Shown here one piece after another: positions 45,771-58,300 of a stretch of DNA of 64,000 bases. Numbering within the stretch: position 1 is the stretch's first letter; every line of letters begins with the position of its first letter. Both the position numbers and the translations under genes were made by a program. The DNA comes from Phoronis australis (taxonomy: Eukaryota > Phoronida > Phoronidae). The stretch covers positions 172,034 to 236,033 of the forward strand of contig NMRA01000489.1 of the NCBI GenBank assembly GCA_002633005.1, read 5' to 3'. A model generated the notes under the pieces. That model ran no database searches, had not been told where the DNA came from, and saw nothing but the letters and a program-made list of their open reading frames with translations.

Positions 45771-48700
45771 ATGGTGAGACGAAGGTTTGAATGCCTTGAT
45801 GACATTAATCTGTCTTCATCCACCTTTTCATGCGACTAAGATGTACACGTAGTAAAATAAAACGCAATGATAAACTTTAAATAACGATATGCGCGGCTCC
45901 ATTCTTGTTATTATTGGTGGAAATAAGACGAAACCCTAGCCGTGATTCTCTCCTGACAGATTTCCAAAAGGTGGAAAACACTTCTAATATCGCACCTCTG
46001 AGTTCCCGCTGCGACCTCCGAATGTCCAGTTTTGGACCAGCAGATAGCAAACTCTCGTTCAGTAAACCTAAACGAATTAAAACTGGTTGAACAATTTGCT
46101 ATTCGAGTACTAGTACTCGGCCGTACTGGCGTTACTGCATAATCGCCTGTTGTGTAGTAGGCCTATGCCTATCGTCTACGCCTACGGACGGTACAGCCTA
46201 CAGGCGATGTAGTGTCTATCCAAGAATGTACCACAGCCCCAAAAGCCCTGGAAGACTGAGTCAGAAGATGAAGTTGCCCAGCCCATTGTTCGGTCGCTCA
46301 GATGTGTAAATAAACTGCTTTCACTTGTTTCAGGACACATTTTTGTTCCTTGTTACCACAAGTGAAAAAGTAGTTGTTGCCAAATGTAGACAAAAAATTG
46401 TCTTTTCATCAGATGTTGCCTGGTAATAGTCGGATTGGTGGGTCCCTCCATAACCACAAAACTACTCACAGCACTTGATTTGATGCGACCCCAGGTTGTG
46501 TTTGGTAACCTGGGAAAAATCTTTCAAGTCACCACAAAGTCTCCACTGCGAGTAAAAGTCGGACAATAATTCTAGTTTTCTCCGCAACCTGTTTTGACTC
46601 GTCACTGTCGAGTTTGAAGTTTTGTCGTAATAAATACACCTTACTTGGGCCTATGCAACAAGTTTTGAAGTATTGAGAGATTAGTCATGTCTTAAGCAAA
46701 TTCAGACATTTTGGATTTTTGGTACCAGTTCATTGCATTTAATACAAGGCGTGACACACAAACTCCCCTCAGTATAAGTATGTACATGAATTGTGTAATT
46801 GCAGTAGAATTTAAATTTCCTGTTGTTGAGGAGACTAGCTCTACAAGGAAGAAGATATCTTTGTCAAAGAATTCTTGTATTGTGACTAATTCACTAATAT
46901 CCCTACGTGTTTGCACCTTAGGTCAACGTGCCAAAGACTCGCCGGACCTTTTGCGCTGGCAAAAACTGCAAGAAGCACCAGCTTCATAAGGTTACACAGT
47001 ACAAGGCTGGCAAAAACAGTGTGCATGCGCAAGGTAAGTAACCTAGCCAACAGTGAATGGGAGTCACTGTGTTGTGTCTCTGGACTTACTGCTATCAATG
47101 CTTCCACTACTGTGGAATCCGAAAAATGGAGAAACTGTTTCCACGCATGAAAAAAATGAAAATGAAAGTGTCCGTTAAAAGACAATTCAATTTGGCACAT
47201 TCTACTTCGTCCGAGTTATTCCCTGGCTGTGACCATTCTCACCTGAAACAAGTTGAGAGTGCTTGTATTGCGTGCAGTGTTTTAGAGGTAACAAGGGAAG
47301 CTTGCACACTAGCAGTGTGTGGCTTGTGCGTTGTGATTGTGTGGAGTCCAAACATTGTCAGTCAGGGTCGCAGGGTTTCCCAACTAACTCAGTAATGATT
47401 GCATTGCAGGTAAAAGAAGATACGACATGAAACAGAAAGGTTATGGTGGTCAAACAAAGCCTGTGTTCAGGAAAAAAGTACGTACTCTTCAATTGTATAA
47501 AGTGGTGTAGCAACATCATGTTTAAGTGATTGTGTGTACATCTTTGCAGCGTTCAGTTCACTACAATTGGTTAGAAAATGCAGCCTGTAGCCTTGTGAGA
47601 TGTCCCGATACAGACCACAGTACCACGGAATGTATTAAAAGTTATTGTATTTTGCACTATCTGCAGTGTGCTCTACTATTGTATTACTTGAATTTGGTAG
47701 TTGGGACCCTCTGAAAGTATTTCAAAATCACACAAAAAAAATCCAATTATTGGGTCCAAAAATTGCCTTCCAGTGATGGCAAATTCAGAATCACTTTTAA
47801 CTCACTTGCTCTGCCGACTCCAAAAGCTTGGATTAAGTGCGAAAATCCTCACTGAACAGTCCTACCTTGCCAGTGTTTACAGTAGTCTTGAACACAGAGG
47901 CTAGGTTTGGAACTTTGACTATAGCCTCAATGTGGAAAACAAAGTCTGTCATTTGTTCCATGGATGCGAGAACCTCGCTTAAACGCAAGTCTTCTTAGAA
48001 TATTGTCATGTATTATAGGGGAAGCATGTCATCACTCTATCATCCTTCACAAATTTCTTGTGTCTACGGGGAACGTAAACCTAGATTAGTTTATTGCAAG
48101 TGGAGAGAGTGATGACATACATTGAGTAAAGAAAGCCATTAATTGTTGTCGTGGGTTTCCTACCAGATAACTAAGGTTAGTTCATTTCCAAGGAGAAATG
48201 AGGGTGGTCTGGTTTTGGCATTATACAAGGGACAAAATTGCTGTGACAAAAGACGGCATTTGTAGAGACCCTGAGGAATTGAATTCGAAGTCCACGGTAT
48301 GCAATTGCCATGATTTTGAAGTGAGGTATATAGATAAAATTGACCATTGCTGTGGAATGGAGTGAAAAGTAATCCCATTTGACCGTTTCAGGCCAAGACA
48401 ACTAAAAAGGTTGTTTTACGTATGGAGTGTTCTTCGTGTAAGTACAGGAAGCAGCTGGTGTTGAAGCGCTGTAAACACTTTGAACTGGGTGGTGACAAGA
48501 AGAGGAAGGTGAGTACAGTAGGGTTAAGCCTGGCACGAACACTTTGGATGAGCTGCGTTTGGTGAAGTGGCACCTGTTTTGGGCAGACAAAAAATGCCAA
48601 AATTGAACATCATTTCTCAAGAGCTAAAAGTGTCGTTTTGAATGCCTTCATCTTATCAAAATACTGTCGGACGGAAACTTTGGAATAGATCTTGAGAAGA

Positions 48701-50405
48701 GTAAAATCACTAGTCAGGTGTTAATTATCTTTTGGTCATCTCCCACACCCTTGTAGGACCATATTGAGATTTGGCAGAAGCTGATGACAAGTTTTGAAGC
48801 GATCCGACTATGGGTGTGCCCCCTGTGGAAATTTTAGCTTTTTGTTTTCCCCCCGTCTCTTTGGAGTTCCTTGATGACGTTTGGCAAATAGGTTTTTAAT
48901 CAGACGTATTTCCATTTTCGGGTTGATTTTGCACCATCTAGTGGCCATTCTTATTATTTCCGAATCCGGTTTTTGGCATCTGCCTAACTGCTCGTAGAAT
49001 CCTTATGGAAATTGTCAGATGTTCCTGAAGAGAAGATCGCGACAATTCCGCGGCTGTATCTCTTAACCTTTGTAGGATCCTTGTGAAATTTGTCAGGTGT
49101 GTTTACATGGAGCTGATGTGTACCTCTTTGTCTTCAGAGTTCCTTGACAGATTTTCATGAAGTTTGGCAAATAGGTTTTTTATGGGAAGACGAGTGCTTC
49201 CCATTTTCGACGAGTTTGACATATTCTATTCCACCTAGTTTTTATACTAATAAACACCCGTTTGCATTGCACTCCCGGGTGTATTTCAGTGCCTTGCATT
49301 GCTCTTTCAAAGAACTGACACTTCTTTTCAAGCCAAGAAAACAAGTTTTTTCCAAGGAACAATCTGAGACTTATGGCATGTGATTTAAATCAAGTGTTAA
49401 ATTTAGTGACAAAATAGGCATTTATTTATTCAATGAAATATGTAATAGTGTAATATTGAATGTTCTTTTTCTTGTTGTCTAACTTTAAAGTAAATAGAAA
49501 TTGTGTAGCCATGCCAAATGATGTCGCATGGAGGTCGCAAGGTATTGTCATGCGACCGGCGTAAGCGCATCGCATGGTTATCGCCTATGGGACACTTGCA
49601 TTGTTTTCCTTTGTTGCGTCTTTTTTGGACATAACAATTCAGGCCCCATGGATATCGTACCTTGAGCGCACACCAGCCGGTTACTGATAAATGCTTGCCA
49701 TTATCTTTATTATAAGAAAGAAAAACAAAGTAAGCAATACATCAGGGCTTGGAATGACCAATGACAAAAAACGCGGAAAAAACTTAAACGGCCCAAATCA
49801 TGCCCGATAACCAGCCTTGAAATGGTCAATGTGAACCTTTCCCCGACAAAAATCGGGACTAAAAAAAAAACAAACGTTACCACCATCAGTAGCATGCGTC
49901 TGCGTCCTTTTAGCTCGGCCATCCACACCTAACCCACACATTTTTGGCTGCAGAGCGGTAGTATTTGTCGCCGCGCTTAACAATAACACGAGACGCCATT
50001 GAAAATCCCACCACGCTGTCCCAGATGCCCCGGCAATGTTGACAATTTACGTTCCTCCGAAACATAAAGAGCAACTTCCGCTTTTCGAGGTGAACGTCGT
50101 CTGCAACGCCGCGGTAAGAAAGGAATTTGCTGCGCAAATTTTATATCAAATCGGATTTTTTTACGCGGAAATATAAAAAAAGCGGAAAGCACATTTGAAA
50201 AAAGCGGAAATCCGCGTTTCCGCGGAAAATTCCAAGTCCTGATACATAAGCCAATCTATCGATATCTATGTGACGAGCTTGTGACCTAGTTTCCTGTGGG
50301 TACCACTCATTTTATGGAGTGTCCCATTGTTGATTTTGTATTTGGAAACTGTTTATTTAACTGCTATCTTTTTTTTCTTTTCAGGGACAAATGATCCAGT
50401 TCTAA
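45771..50405 (+). CDS. RPL36A: 60S ribosomal protein L36a/eL42, five exons
   Basis: Exons: 45771-45773 (the ATG alone), 46922-47033, 47410-47477, 48392-48508, 50385-50405. Joined they give 106 residues beginning [15 protein letters not shown] and ending DKKRKGQMIQF, the exact family length. eL42 is a large-subunit protein next to the ribosomal E site. The four zinc-binding cysteines are Cys12, Cys17, Cys74 and Cys77, and the GGQTKPVF signature is intact. All introns are GT-AG. An exon of only the start codon is common in ribosomal-protein genes. The last intron (1.9 kb) carries a satellite relic and a hAT-like element. The gene converges with FBXO3. Compared with the family it is slightly unusual in [19 protein letters not shown] and [10 protein letters not shown], but nothing catalytic or structural is lost. 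Confidence 0.97.
48760..49245 (-). repeat. Diverged CTCF-box satellite relic, RPL36A intron 4
   Basis: GCACCATCTAGTGG at 48931-48944 is the exact reverse complement of box 1 in arrays A and B, followed by GGCCATTC in the same context. A degenerate box (GTGCCCCCTGTGG, 48816-48828) and related flanks lie about 115 bp away. Orientation is opposite to the arrays. Confidence 0.65.
49743..50241 (-). mobile_element. 499-bp hAT-like element, RPL36A intron 4
   Basis: Ends CAGGGCTTGGAA and TTCCAAGTCCTG; flanked by ATACAT at 49737-49742 and 50242-50247. On the minus strand a frame starts [20 protein letters not shown] and stops soon after, like the start of a transposase ORF; the other copy is at 16758-17057. 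Non-autonomous. Confidence 0.75.
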
Positions 50406-50453
50406 TTGCCGTGTTGGATGTACCTTGGTATTGTGTAAAATACAGAAATATTT

Positions 50454-50459
50454 AATAAA
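50454..50459 (+). terminator. RPL36A polyadenylation signal
   Basis: AATAAA 49 bases after the TAA; the short 3'UTR fits a ribosomal-protein mRNA. Confidence 0.8.
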
Positions 50460-51979
50460 CTAGTCTCCTTGCTTATTGACGGTACTGGATTGAAATGGCA
50501 GATTGAGAATGTTATCCACAAGTGCGTACGTCATTTATGGGCACATAATTATGTCGGATCTGTATTGAGGGTGAATCATTCAAGAGTACATTTGTACTTG
50601 AAGGTTATTGGCCACCTTTACTATGTATTATCTGTAAATCCATAAAAGTATATATATGAAGAATCTTTTATGGCCACAGAATATTTGCATGAAAATAATG
50701 CCCGTTAGTAATGGTGCGAGTGCGTTGATTATACAAGTTATTTCCACAAACGTGATTAGCCCGAAACTGCAAATTCTGTTCCTTTATTCTATGGGCTTTG
50801 ACATGTGTCTGGGATTTCATTGATATCTCAACATTCCAAACTCAAGACTTTTACTTTTTTAAGGATGTTGACATCTTCACTTTTGACAACTTGATTCATG
50901 TACTAAAATGTCAAAACGAAAATTCCAAACATCTTTTTGTATCTAATAGAATAAAAATTTTCAAGTTTTGTGTGAGGAAAGTTAATGATCTCCATGACAA
51001 CTCGTGATCTTTTAGGGAAAACGATTGGATTATGATTGTCGAGGCATTAGTTTTGTGCACATAAATGTGTTTATCAACGATTTTAATAGTAGTTTTGTGG
51101 GTGCATGTAATACTAAAAGTTATTTAAGAAATTTGATCCTTGGTAAGGAGTGTAGCCATAATACTTCAGTTAAAGCCTTGTAGAGTTGAAAGTGGATTTC
51201 TAGAATTTGAGATGGCTGATCATGATGGGGGAAGGAATCAGTGAGCTGGTCTCCAATTACAAAGACCACCTCACCAATTCCACTATGGTCATAACAGCTG
51301 GCTGCTGGAAAATTTTTCTAAAAATGTCGACTACACCACATTGAGTGTTATCAAACTTGGTTCATACTATGAGATAGAAAATTTTCAGAGGTTTTTAATG
51401 GTTTACGTATATAATTTTACACAAAGTTAGAATAGGTGTACTGTCCATCAAAGACCTGCTCGTAACCCAAAATCCCAAGTTAGTACCCTTAATTTGTTTA
51501 AAGTCTTGTGCGACGCGAAATGAGTCTGGCTAAAACTGCAACTCAAACTCTAGTACAATGCATCTGGTACTGAATAACCAAAACGTGTGCGTTCAGTAGC
51601 GCTAGGACCTAGCTAAAGTCGTGTGTTCTCGCTTAAAACACACGGCACTATCTCGCGTAATCTTGGTTTTTGGTGAGGTCCTAGCGTTACTGATCGGGGG
51701 ATGGTTCCACCCCAAAATAAGGGCCACAACGACTTTCAAAGATACGACTCGTAATATAGACAATGCACACCTACTCGGCTGAAGTTGACCAGTTTTTGTA
51801 CTCGGAAAGCTTTAATTAAAACTGCATTTGACCCTGATTAGTTGGTTTAACAAAAAATTGAATTTGACTGTTCAGTTTCATAAAATTAGTCTTGTAATTA
51901 TCCTTACAATGATAGGATTCCGTTAGCATTAACCAATAAGACCATAGAAATCATCAGCGAATCAGAAAATGCTTCAAAA
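50460..51979. other. Spacer between convergent RPL36A and FBXO3
   Basis: No gene recognised. Contains M1 MITE copy 3 (51591-51695). A small AT-rich frame at 50798-51007 has no signature. Confidence 0.5.
51591..51695. mobile_element. MITE family M1, copy 3 (inverted)
   Basis: Ends GTTCAGTAGCGCTAGGACCT and a degenerate inverse. Its outer flank GTGTGC matches the right flank of copy 2, so it lies in the other orientation. Confidence 0.7.
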
Positions 51980-51985
51980 TTTATT
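51980..51985 (-). terminator. FBXO3 polyadenylation signal
   Basis: AATAAA on the minus strand, about 395 bases after the FBXO3 stop codon. Confidence 0.5.
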
Positions 51986-52379
51986 TGGGTCAAGGCCAAC
52001 CTTTAAATTGCTATGTTATTCCCATGTTAGTAAGGATTGCTATACAACGAGTTGCAGTCTCAACACCAAACGTGTCCATCTCAATCAGAAATGTTAAGCC
52101 TCCCCATCTTTTGGAAACTAGGTCGATCACACACTGAGAATTTCGAACCCTGCAATTGGGAGTCAAATTCAGTACGTTACTCAGTTTTTTGTGACGACCC
52201 ATAAAGTGGACTTAACCTTATGCGTTTCTGGAGAAATACTAAATAGTATTCATCACCAAGCCTACTCCTCACCAAGACGCTTTTGAACACACAGGTCATT
52301 AAAATGGCCTTCAACAACAAACAAAAGCCACTGTTAATCTGACTACACTCCTTCTGACTGTTGCCTGCACTACCAAATG

Positions 52380-55300
52380 TCAATTGTTTTTCTTGCAATG
52401 TTGCCTTCTCTCGTATCTGTCCACTGTGGTCTGATAAGGCATACACTTCATGTGAAAACATGGTACTTCCACCACAACTTCCTCTCCTGAAAACAAAAAT
52501 TACCGAAGATCAATGACGTAAAAAAGGACATCATACAAAATGGATGACTCCCTAGATGATGTTCGCTAACCAGTGCTAATGCAGAAAGTAGTTCATGCTG
52601 TTGCTTGCGGGATAAGGGTCCCACGGAACTATTGTAACTTTCTGCTTTAATATTTAGCACAAAAATAAAAACCATTTTTTTGATTTTTAAATGCTGATTT
52701 TCGTGCAGCAAATAACATGAACTATGTTATGACATACACCCAGTGAAAATCAAGCTACTGTTAGACTTATCATTTTCTTAATTTATTCTTTTTTGGAAAG
52801 AATTTGAATATTAAATAAAAATTCACCTGTCCGCCAAATTGAGTGCTAAATAGGTGGAAAAATTACCGTACCAGAACGTAGGGCCGTTGTTTCATTAGCG
52901 CCACCTAGTGAGTCTCCCGCTACTGATACCCATCATTCTCATCAGACCCGACTAACGTTACCTCACCTAGATATGCTGGGATGGTTTTTAAGAAGCAACC
53001 CCACTTCTCATAAATGTTAAGGAAACTATGACAACAACATTATTTTATAATCATAAGCATTTACAGTCTGAAAATGCTACCGCTTGAAAATTGAATGGAG
53101 CAAACCGGCCACAGACCTAGGATTTTTCTGGGGGCACGGTTGGCAAGTGACGAGCATAGTTGGTCGTTCAGATTTCTGCAATACAACACTACAAAAGTCG
53201 TCAAGTGGGGAGGGAGGGGCAGCCTCCTTTCGTTTGATGTCTGCAAGATAAGGCCATTTAGAGCAGAGGGGCATGAAACTACCGTATATAACTGAAACAA
53301 TTTAGTCACAGAGTGAAAACAAAGCTTCGTACAAAGTTTGCTCGATGTAAGTGACTGCAAACTGATTGACAAGCCACAACAGTGATAACAAACCTGTGGT
53401 ACAGCTCCTCATGAAGTATTTCCCTTTCATGTTGCCATATGTTGTCTTGAACGTGGTACAGCTTGTGTAGTTAAAGCAAGCACCAGGTCTCATGACAGGA
53501 TACTCGCCTGCATTGAAACACAGGTATGAAATCTTTATTTCACATGTGAATTGTATTTTTCAGGTAAAACTGCATAGAAACGCAGGTATGAAATCATTAT
53601 TTCACATGTGAATTGTATTTTCCATGGTAAAACTGCATAAAAACACAGATATTCATGGAGAAACTTGTGCAATTTTGGATAACATTAGTTGTGGATACAC
53701 AATAAAACAAATCATTTGAAAATTTGCACCCCTCCCTTGGACACAACAATTTTCGAGCCACATCATCTCATTGCCACAATTAAGGAGTATAGCCAAGCAG
53801 GACAGATGAGGTGTGTTCAAAAGAGACACTGAAAATGTGGGTGTTTACTCAAATGGACACTGTGACATGTAGCGACATCTATTAGGACATACCAACAACA
53901 CCAGGTCCTTCCACTTTCTCCTCATGACCATCAGCATCAGTAATGACCCACTCTCGTGTCTCTAACTTGCAAGACTTGCTCATAGGTGCATTTTTGTCCA
54001 TGCTCATTCTGTCAAAAACAACGTACGGACACTTCATTATACATTAAGGACCGAGACTCACTCCTCGAGGTCAACACAAAGCATTTCATTCTAACTTACA
54101 CACAGTCAAGTGCAATATAGAATACTGATTTCAGTTTGTTCCTGAGTTGAATAAGAAATACGGCATGTCAACAAAATTTAATACCTGCCCTGTTTGCATA
54201 TATGGCAAATCTTAAGAATTTTGAACAAAATTTATTACCAAGAATGCTCCTTTTTATTTTCCGAGGCTTTCAACATGGTTGTGAATGCGTACAATTTCTC
54301 AAAACATTTTCTGATTGCAACTGTGGTACAAAATTTGAACATGGAAAATCAGTGCTACAAGTATTTCATAGAAAAGATGATAAAATAAAATTTCCCTTGT
54401 CGGCCATGTTGTGTCCTAAATTACAGAGATTTTACCGTAAACCTTACTTTACTAAGATCTTTTAGCAAGCACAACAATTCGTAGCAAGCACAACAATTCG
54501 TAGCAAGCACAACAGTTCGTAGCAAGCCCAACAGTTCGTAGCAAGCCCAACAATTCGCCCTGGACACAAAAGTGTAGAGCACTAAAGACAGCCACACTTG
54601 TAAAATAGACTATGCATATTACTGGGTTCAATTTAAATGATGAAAATATTAATCAAGGATCCTTTTTGGAACCAAAAAGCTGAACCTTACACCCGTTTCG
54701 TCCATATCTCAGACTTGGTTCACCACCAGGTGCGCCCTCTGCCGTTGTTGAATAAAACAATAAAAACAATAGGGGGATTCCCTGTTCGTAAATTGCTTAA
54801 TTGCATTTCAAGGAACCAAGTGGGTTTAATATGGTCATCGAATAGGTGTAACACAAACAGCAGAGAGTACTTACGTGATATGATACGCAAAGAAGAACTC
54901 TGGTTTAGCGATGGAGCTCATTTCTGGTATGAATGCCGTGGCTACCGACACTGTGATGGGGCCTGACACAGCCACACAGCTGGGTTCATGGTAGAACCTA
55001 TCATGACAAACAGCGCGAATGCTTTACACAGGAATGGATAAAAATACAGGCTAGCTATCTGAGCAGAGGAGAAATTAGATAATGAACAGAGACAGCCAAT
55101 GAGGTCATTTTGTAGCCAGTAAAACATTGAGTTTAAATGCAATTTAACTAATGCACAGTATCAATCATAGATTTCAAGTATAATAATCATTGTTTCCAAG
55201 ATTTACTAGGCCAATGAGCTTTAATTTAGAGTACAGCATATCAAAATTGAACTCAATATCACCTGTCACAAAGAAAATACAACATAATCCTCAGAGACCC

Positions 55301-58300
55301 GATTGTCACGTATAACATCTTGTCTTTATGTTTGTTGGCGACAGTGATTGGAAATATATTGAATGCAAGTTACAATAGAGTAAAGCCTACCTGAAAATAT
55401 GTCCGTCATATCGGGGAAACTTATCATTGCTCAATTCTTGAGCGTACTCTGTTATCCATTCGGTGAAGGAGGATGCTGGGAAGGAAGAATGTGATACCAG
55501 TCACTTTATAGTGGATCCATTTAACACACTGAACATGTTACACGAAAACAAGATGACCAGCACTCAGGAATATGACTTGTCCACCACTCAATAAATATTT
55601 AATATGCAATGCAGCAGAAACAAGGAATTTTACTTCGTCAATTTCTCTCAAGCCTAAGAAATAATTTTAGCTTAGGTTCAGATTAGACTGACTTAAATCA
55701 GTTTAGTGGTCTTTAAGAAAAGTACGAATTTGTCAGGACACAGGGGCTTATTATGCCTTAAATTACCGAATTTTCTCTTTTGTTTCAAAATTATAGACCT
55801 GATCCTAGGAGCATTTCCAGTAAATAAAAGTTTCGGGAGCGCAACAAATGCGAGATGGCTAGTAACTGAAAATAAAGCAATGACACAACTTTTGACTTAA
55901 ATTACCTCTGCAGACAAAAAACTAATTTTGAAATGTTGATGTTCAATTCAAAACAAGCTAGGCACTAAGAGTATATAATAAACTTTTAAGTCTTAGACTA
56001 GTAATTTCGGTATTACCGGATATGAAATTATCGATGGAGGGACTGTCGTCTGAATGAGACCCGCCACTATTACAGGGGTAAAATATCTGGCCTGGTATGT
56101 AACCTCCGTCCTCACATACAGCTATGAACTGGGAAATCTGAGATCTTGGACAGAAGGTAATGGGTAGGGTACCCTGCACTTCTCCGGAGTTCTGAAACGA
56201 CAATGAAAAACAATATTCTACCACTTGAATCACCAGAAGCAATAGGAGTCGCAGCTCAACCAAGAACGACTATATGACATATCATGGAAATCAACATTTC
56301 AAGTGTCCCTAAAAAACTACTTCAGCAAAAAGCTGCTTAATATCGAGATTGAGAAATTGACAAGAACAGGAAGCAGCAGAAACAAAGCCCAATTATGAAA
56401 AGCATCAATAATAAATGGACACTTAACAACCGTTTTTGATGTCTGACATTACAAGATAATGTCATGCTTTTTCGTCTGACCAGATATCAGTTAGATAATA
56501 CAATGAAAATAGGTTTCACAGTAATGACAAACAGGACGCCACTGTCAAGGGGAGTTAAATCTAACCCTAAAAAGTTGCACACAGTGGCCAATAGGAGGAG
56601 GCACCTCAAGAACTTCAATTTAAGTCTCCTCATGATCAACTTATCCAAGTCCCCACATATCTAAATACCCAATAAATTTGGTAATAGTCTGAAATAACGT
56701 GCCAGCATTTTGAGAACCAGTTTTCTCCACTGAATAACGAGCACCAACTGGCTCTCAAAATGCGGGCACATATCAAACCATTGCCATAAACACTTCACAT
56801 GGCTGCCAACGATGGAGTATTCAACAGACTCAAATTGCTCATGACAACTTCTCCAAGTAACCAACACATATAGAAAGCATTCTCTTCATGACCACAAGTC
56901 GAGTCCACCACACTTCTTACTGAGTAATACTGAGCTGCCTTGTGAATCTCCAGTAGATGCTCCGACTTGTAGCTGTGATGTTTATGACCAGAGATGGTCA
57001 TATTACCAAATAACCTGTAACACATAGCGCAGGGCTTTAACATAATCTTGGAAATACATTGTGCATAAAGTTAACATTTTGTCACTTAAGTGAGGAAGGA
57101 TACAGAGTTAACAAATCTACTATGGCTGAGCAGTATTCTTAATGTGAACGAATATAGCTGCATGTCATCAAAACTGTACAAGTTATATATACATTACCTG
57201 CATTTTGTCAAAGAAATTCACTCTTGATTTGGACCGCTCACAGTTACAAAACTGATCTCAACCAATTGTTCCTAAGTTACACAGATTAAAAAGCAATGAC
57301 TTTCTATAGCTTCAGAACAGGTTCAATAGTAGGCTAAGCTGGACACAATAAGTAGTGTCACTGACCAAATAGGGTAGTTCTCTAACCATTGGTTGTAACG
57401 CTTTTGGGAAATAAAATGCCAATCCCCTCAACCGAACTCATTGAGCCTGGTTCTTCCTAATCTGAGAGAGGAACAATATAGTCCGGTAGCAGCCCTTCGT
57501 TAACACAAACTTTGTTGAAAACATGACTAAACTTTTTGTTTGTAAGCTTGATACCAATTCGCTTGTAATGTTGAAACAATCACCTTTCTTCAGGTGTGCA
57601 GCAAAGCACCGAATCAGTATCAAGATTTCAAACAAAAAGTTTAGTTGTGTTTTCAATGAAGTTTGAGAGAGGAACAATAACATATCAATTTCAAAGCATT
57701 AACTGGTCTAAATCACATCATAGAAGGCATATAGTTAAGAGCCAGCTTCAAGTTCATGGCATCATGTTGTGTTTACTTCATACCCATTTATTAGTTTTCA
57801 AAAAAGGAGACCAATTTCATCAAAATTAAACTGGCTTTGTCAAAGTCACTATGACAACCCAGACAAAAATAAAAATTAATTATTTGCAAGTTAGTCCGAA
57901 ATTTTTGCTTCAAAATTTTGCCCAGATTTTGACAACACTCACCCTGCTTCGTCATCCATATAGAGTTGCTGACCATTATGTATTCTGTAAGAACAACGCA
58001 TATCCAAAGGCAGACTCTCGTGTATCTTGTCTTCGACAGCCATCAGTTCAGATTCACTTGCACCGACTACAACACGCAACAAATCTCAGGTTTTAAATCA
58101 TGAAGCAGCAAACAATTTGTGTACAATTGCAATAAACTTATTCCATTTGCATGACTGCTCTGTTAATTTGTGCAATGGAAAACTCGAACTTCACTGTAAA
58201 GTGCTACTGATACAAAGGTCATACACGCAGGAAACTAGACAGGCAAGGCATTCAGGCAATCACAATCACAAGGGATCCTTCGCAAACAAAGAAGCCCAAG

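Noticed and set aside
48027-48115. C/D snoRNA in RPL36A intron 3
   Set aside because: GTGATGA and an inverted GTCATCACTCT are present, but no CTGA D box and no guide arrangement were found.
55958-56263. Secreted protein with a leucine-rich signal peptide (MVELRLLLLL...)
   Set aside because: The hydrophobic start is intron sequence upstream of the FBXO3 exon acceptor at 56192.
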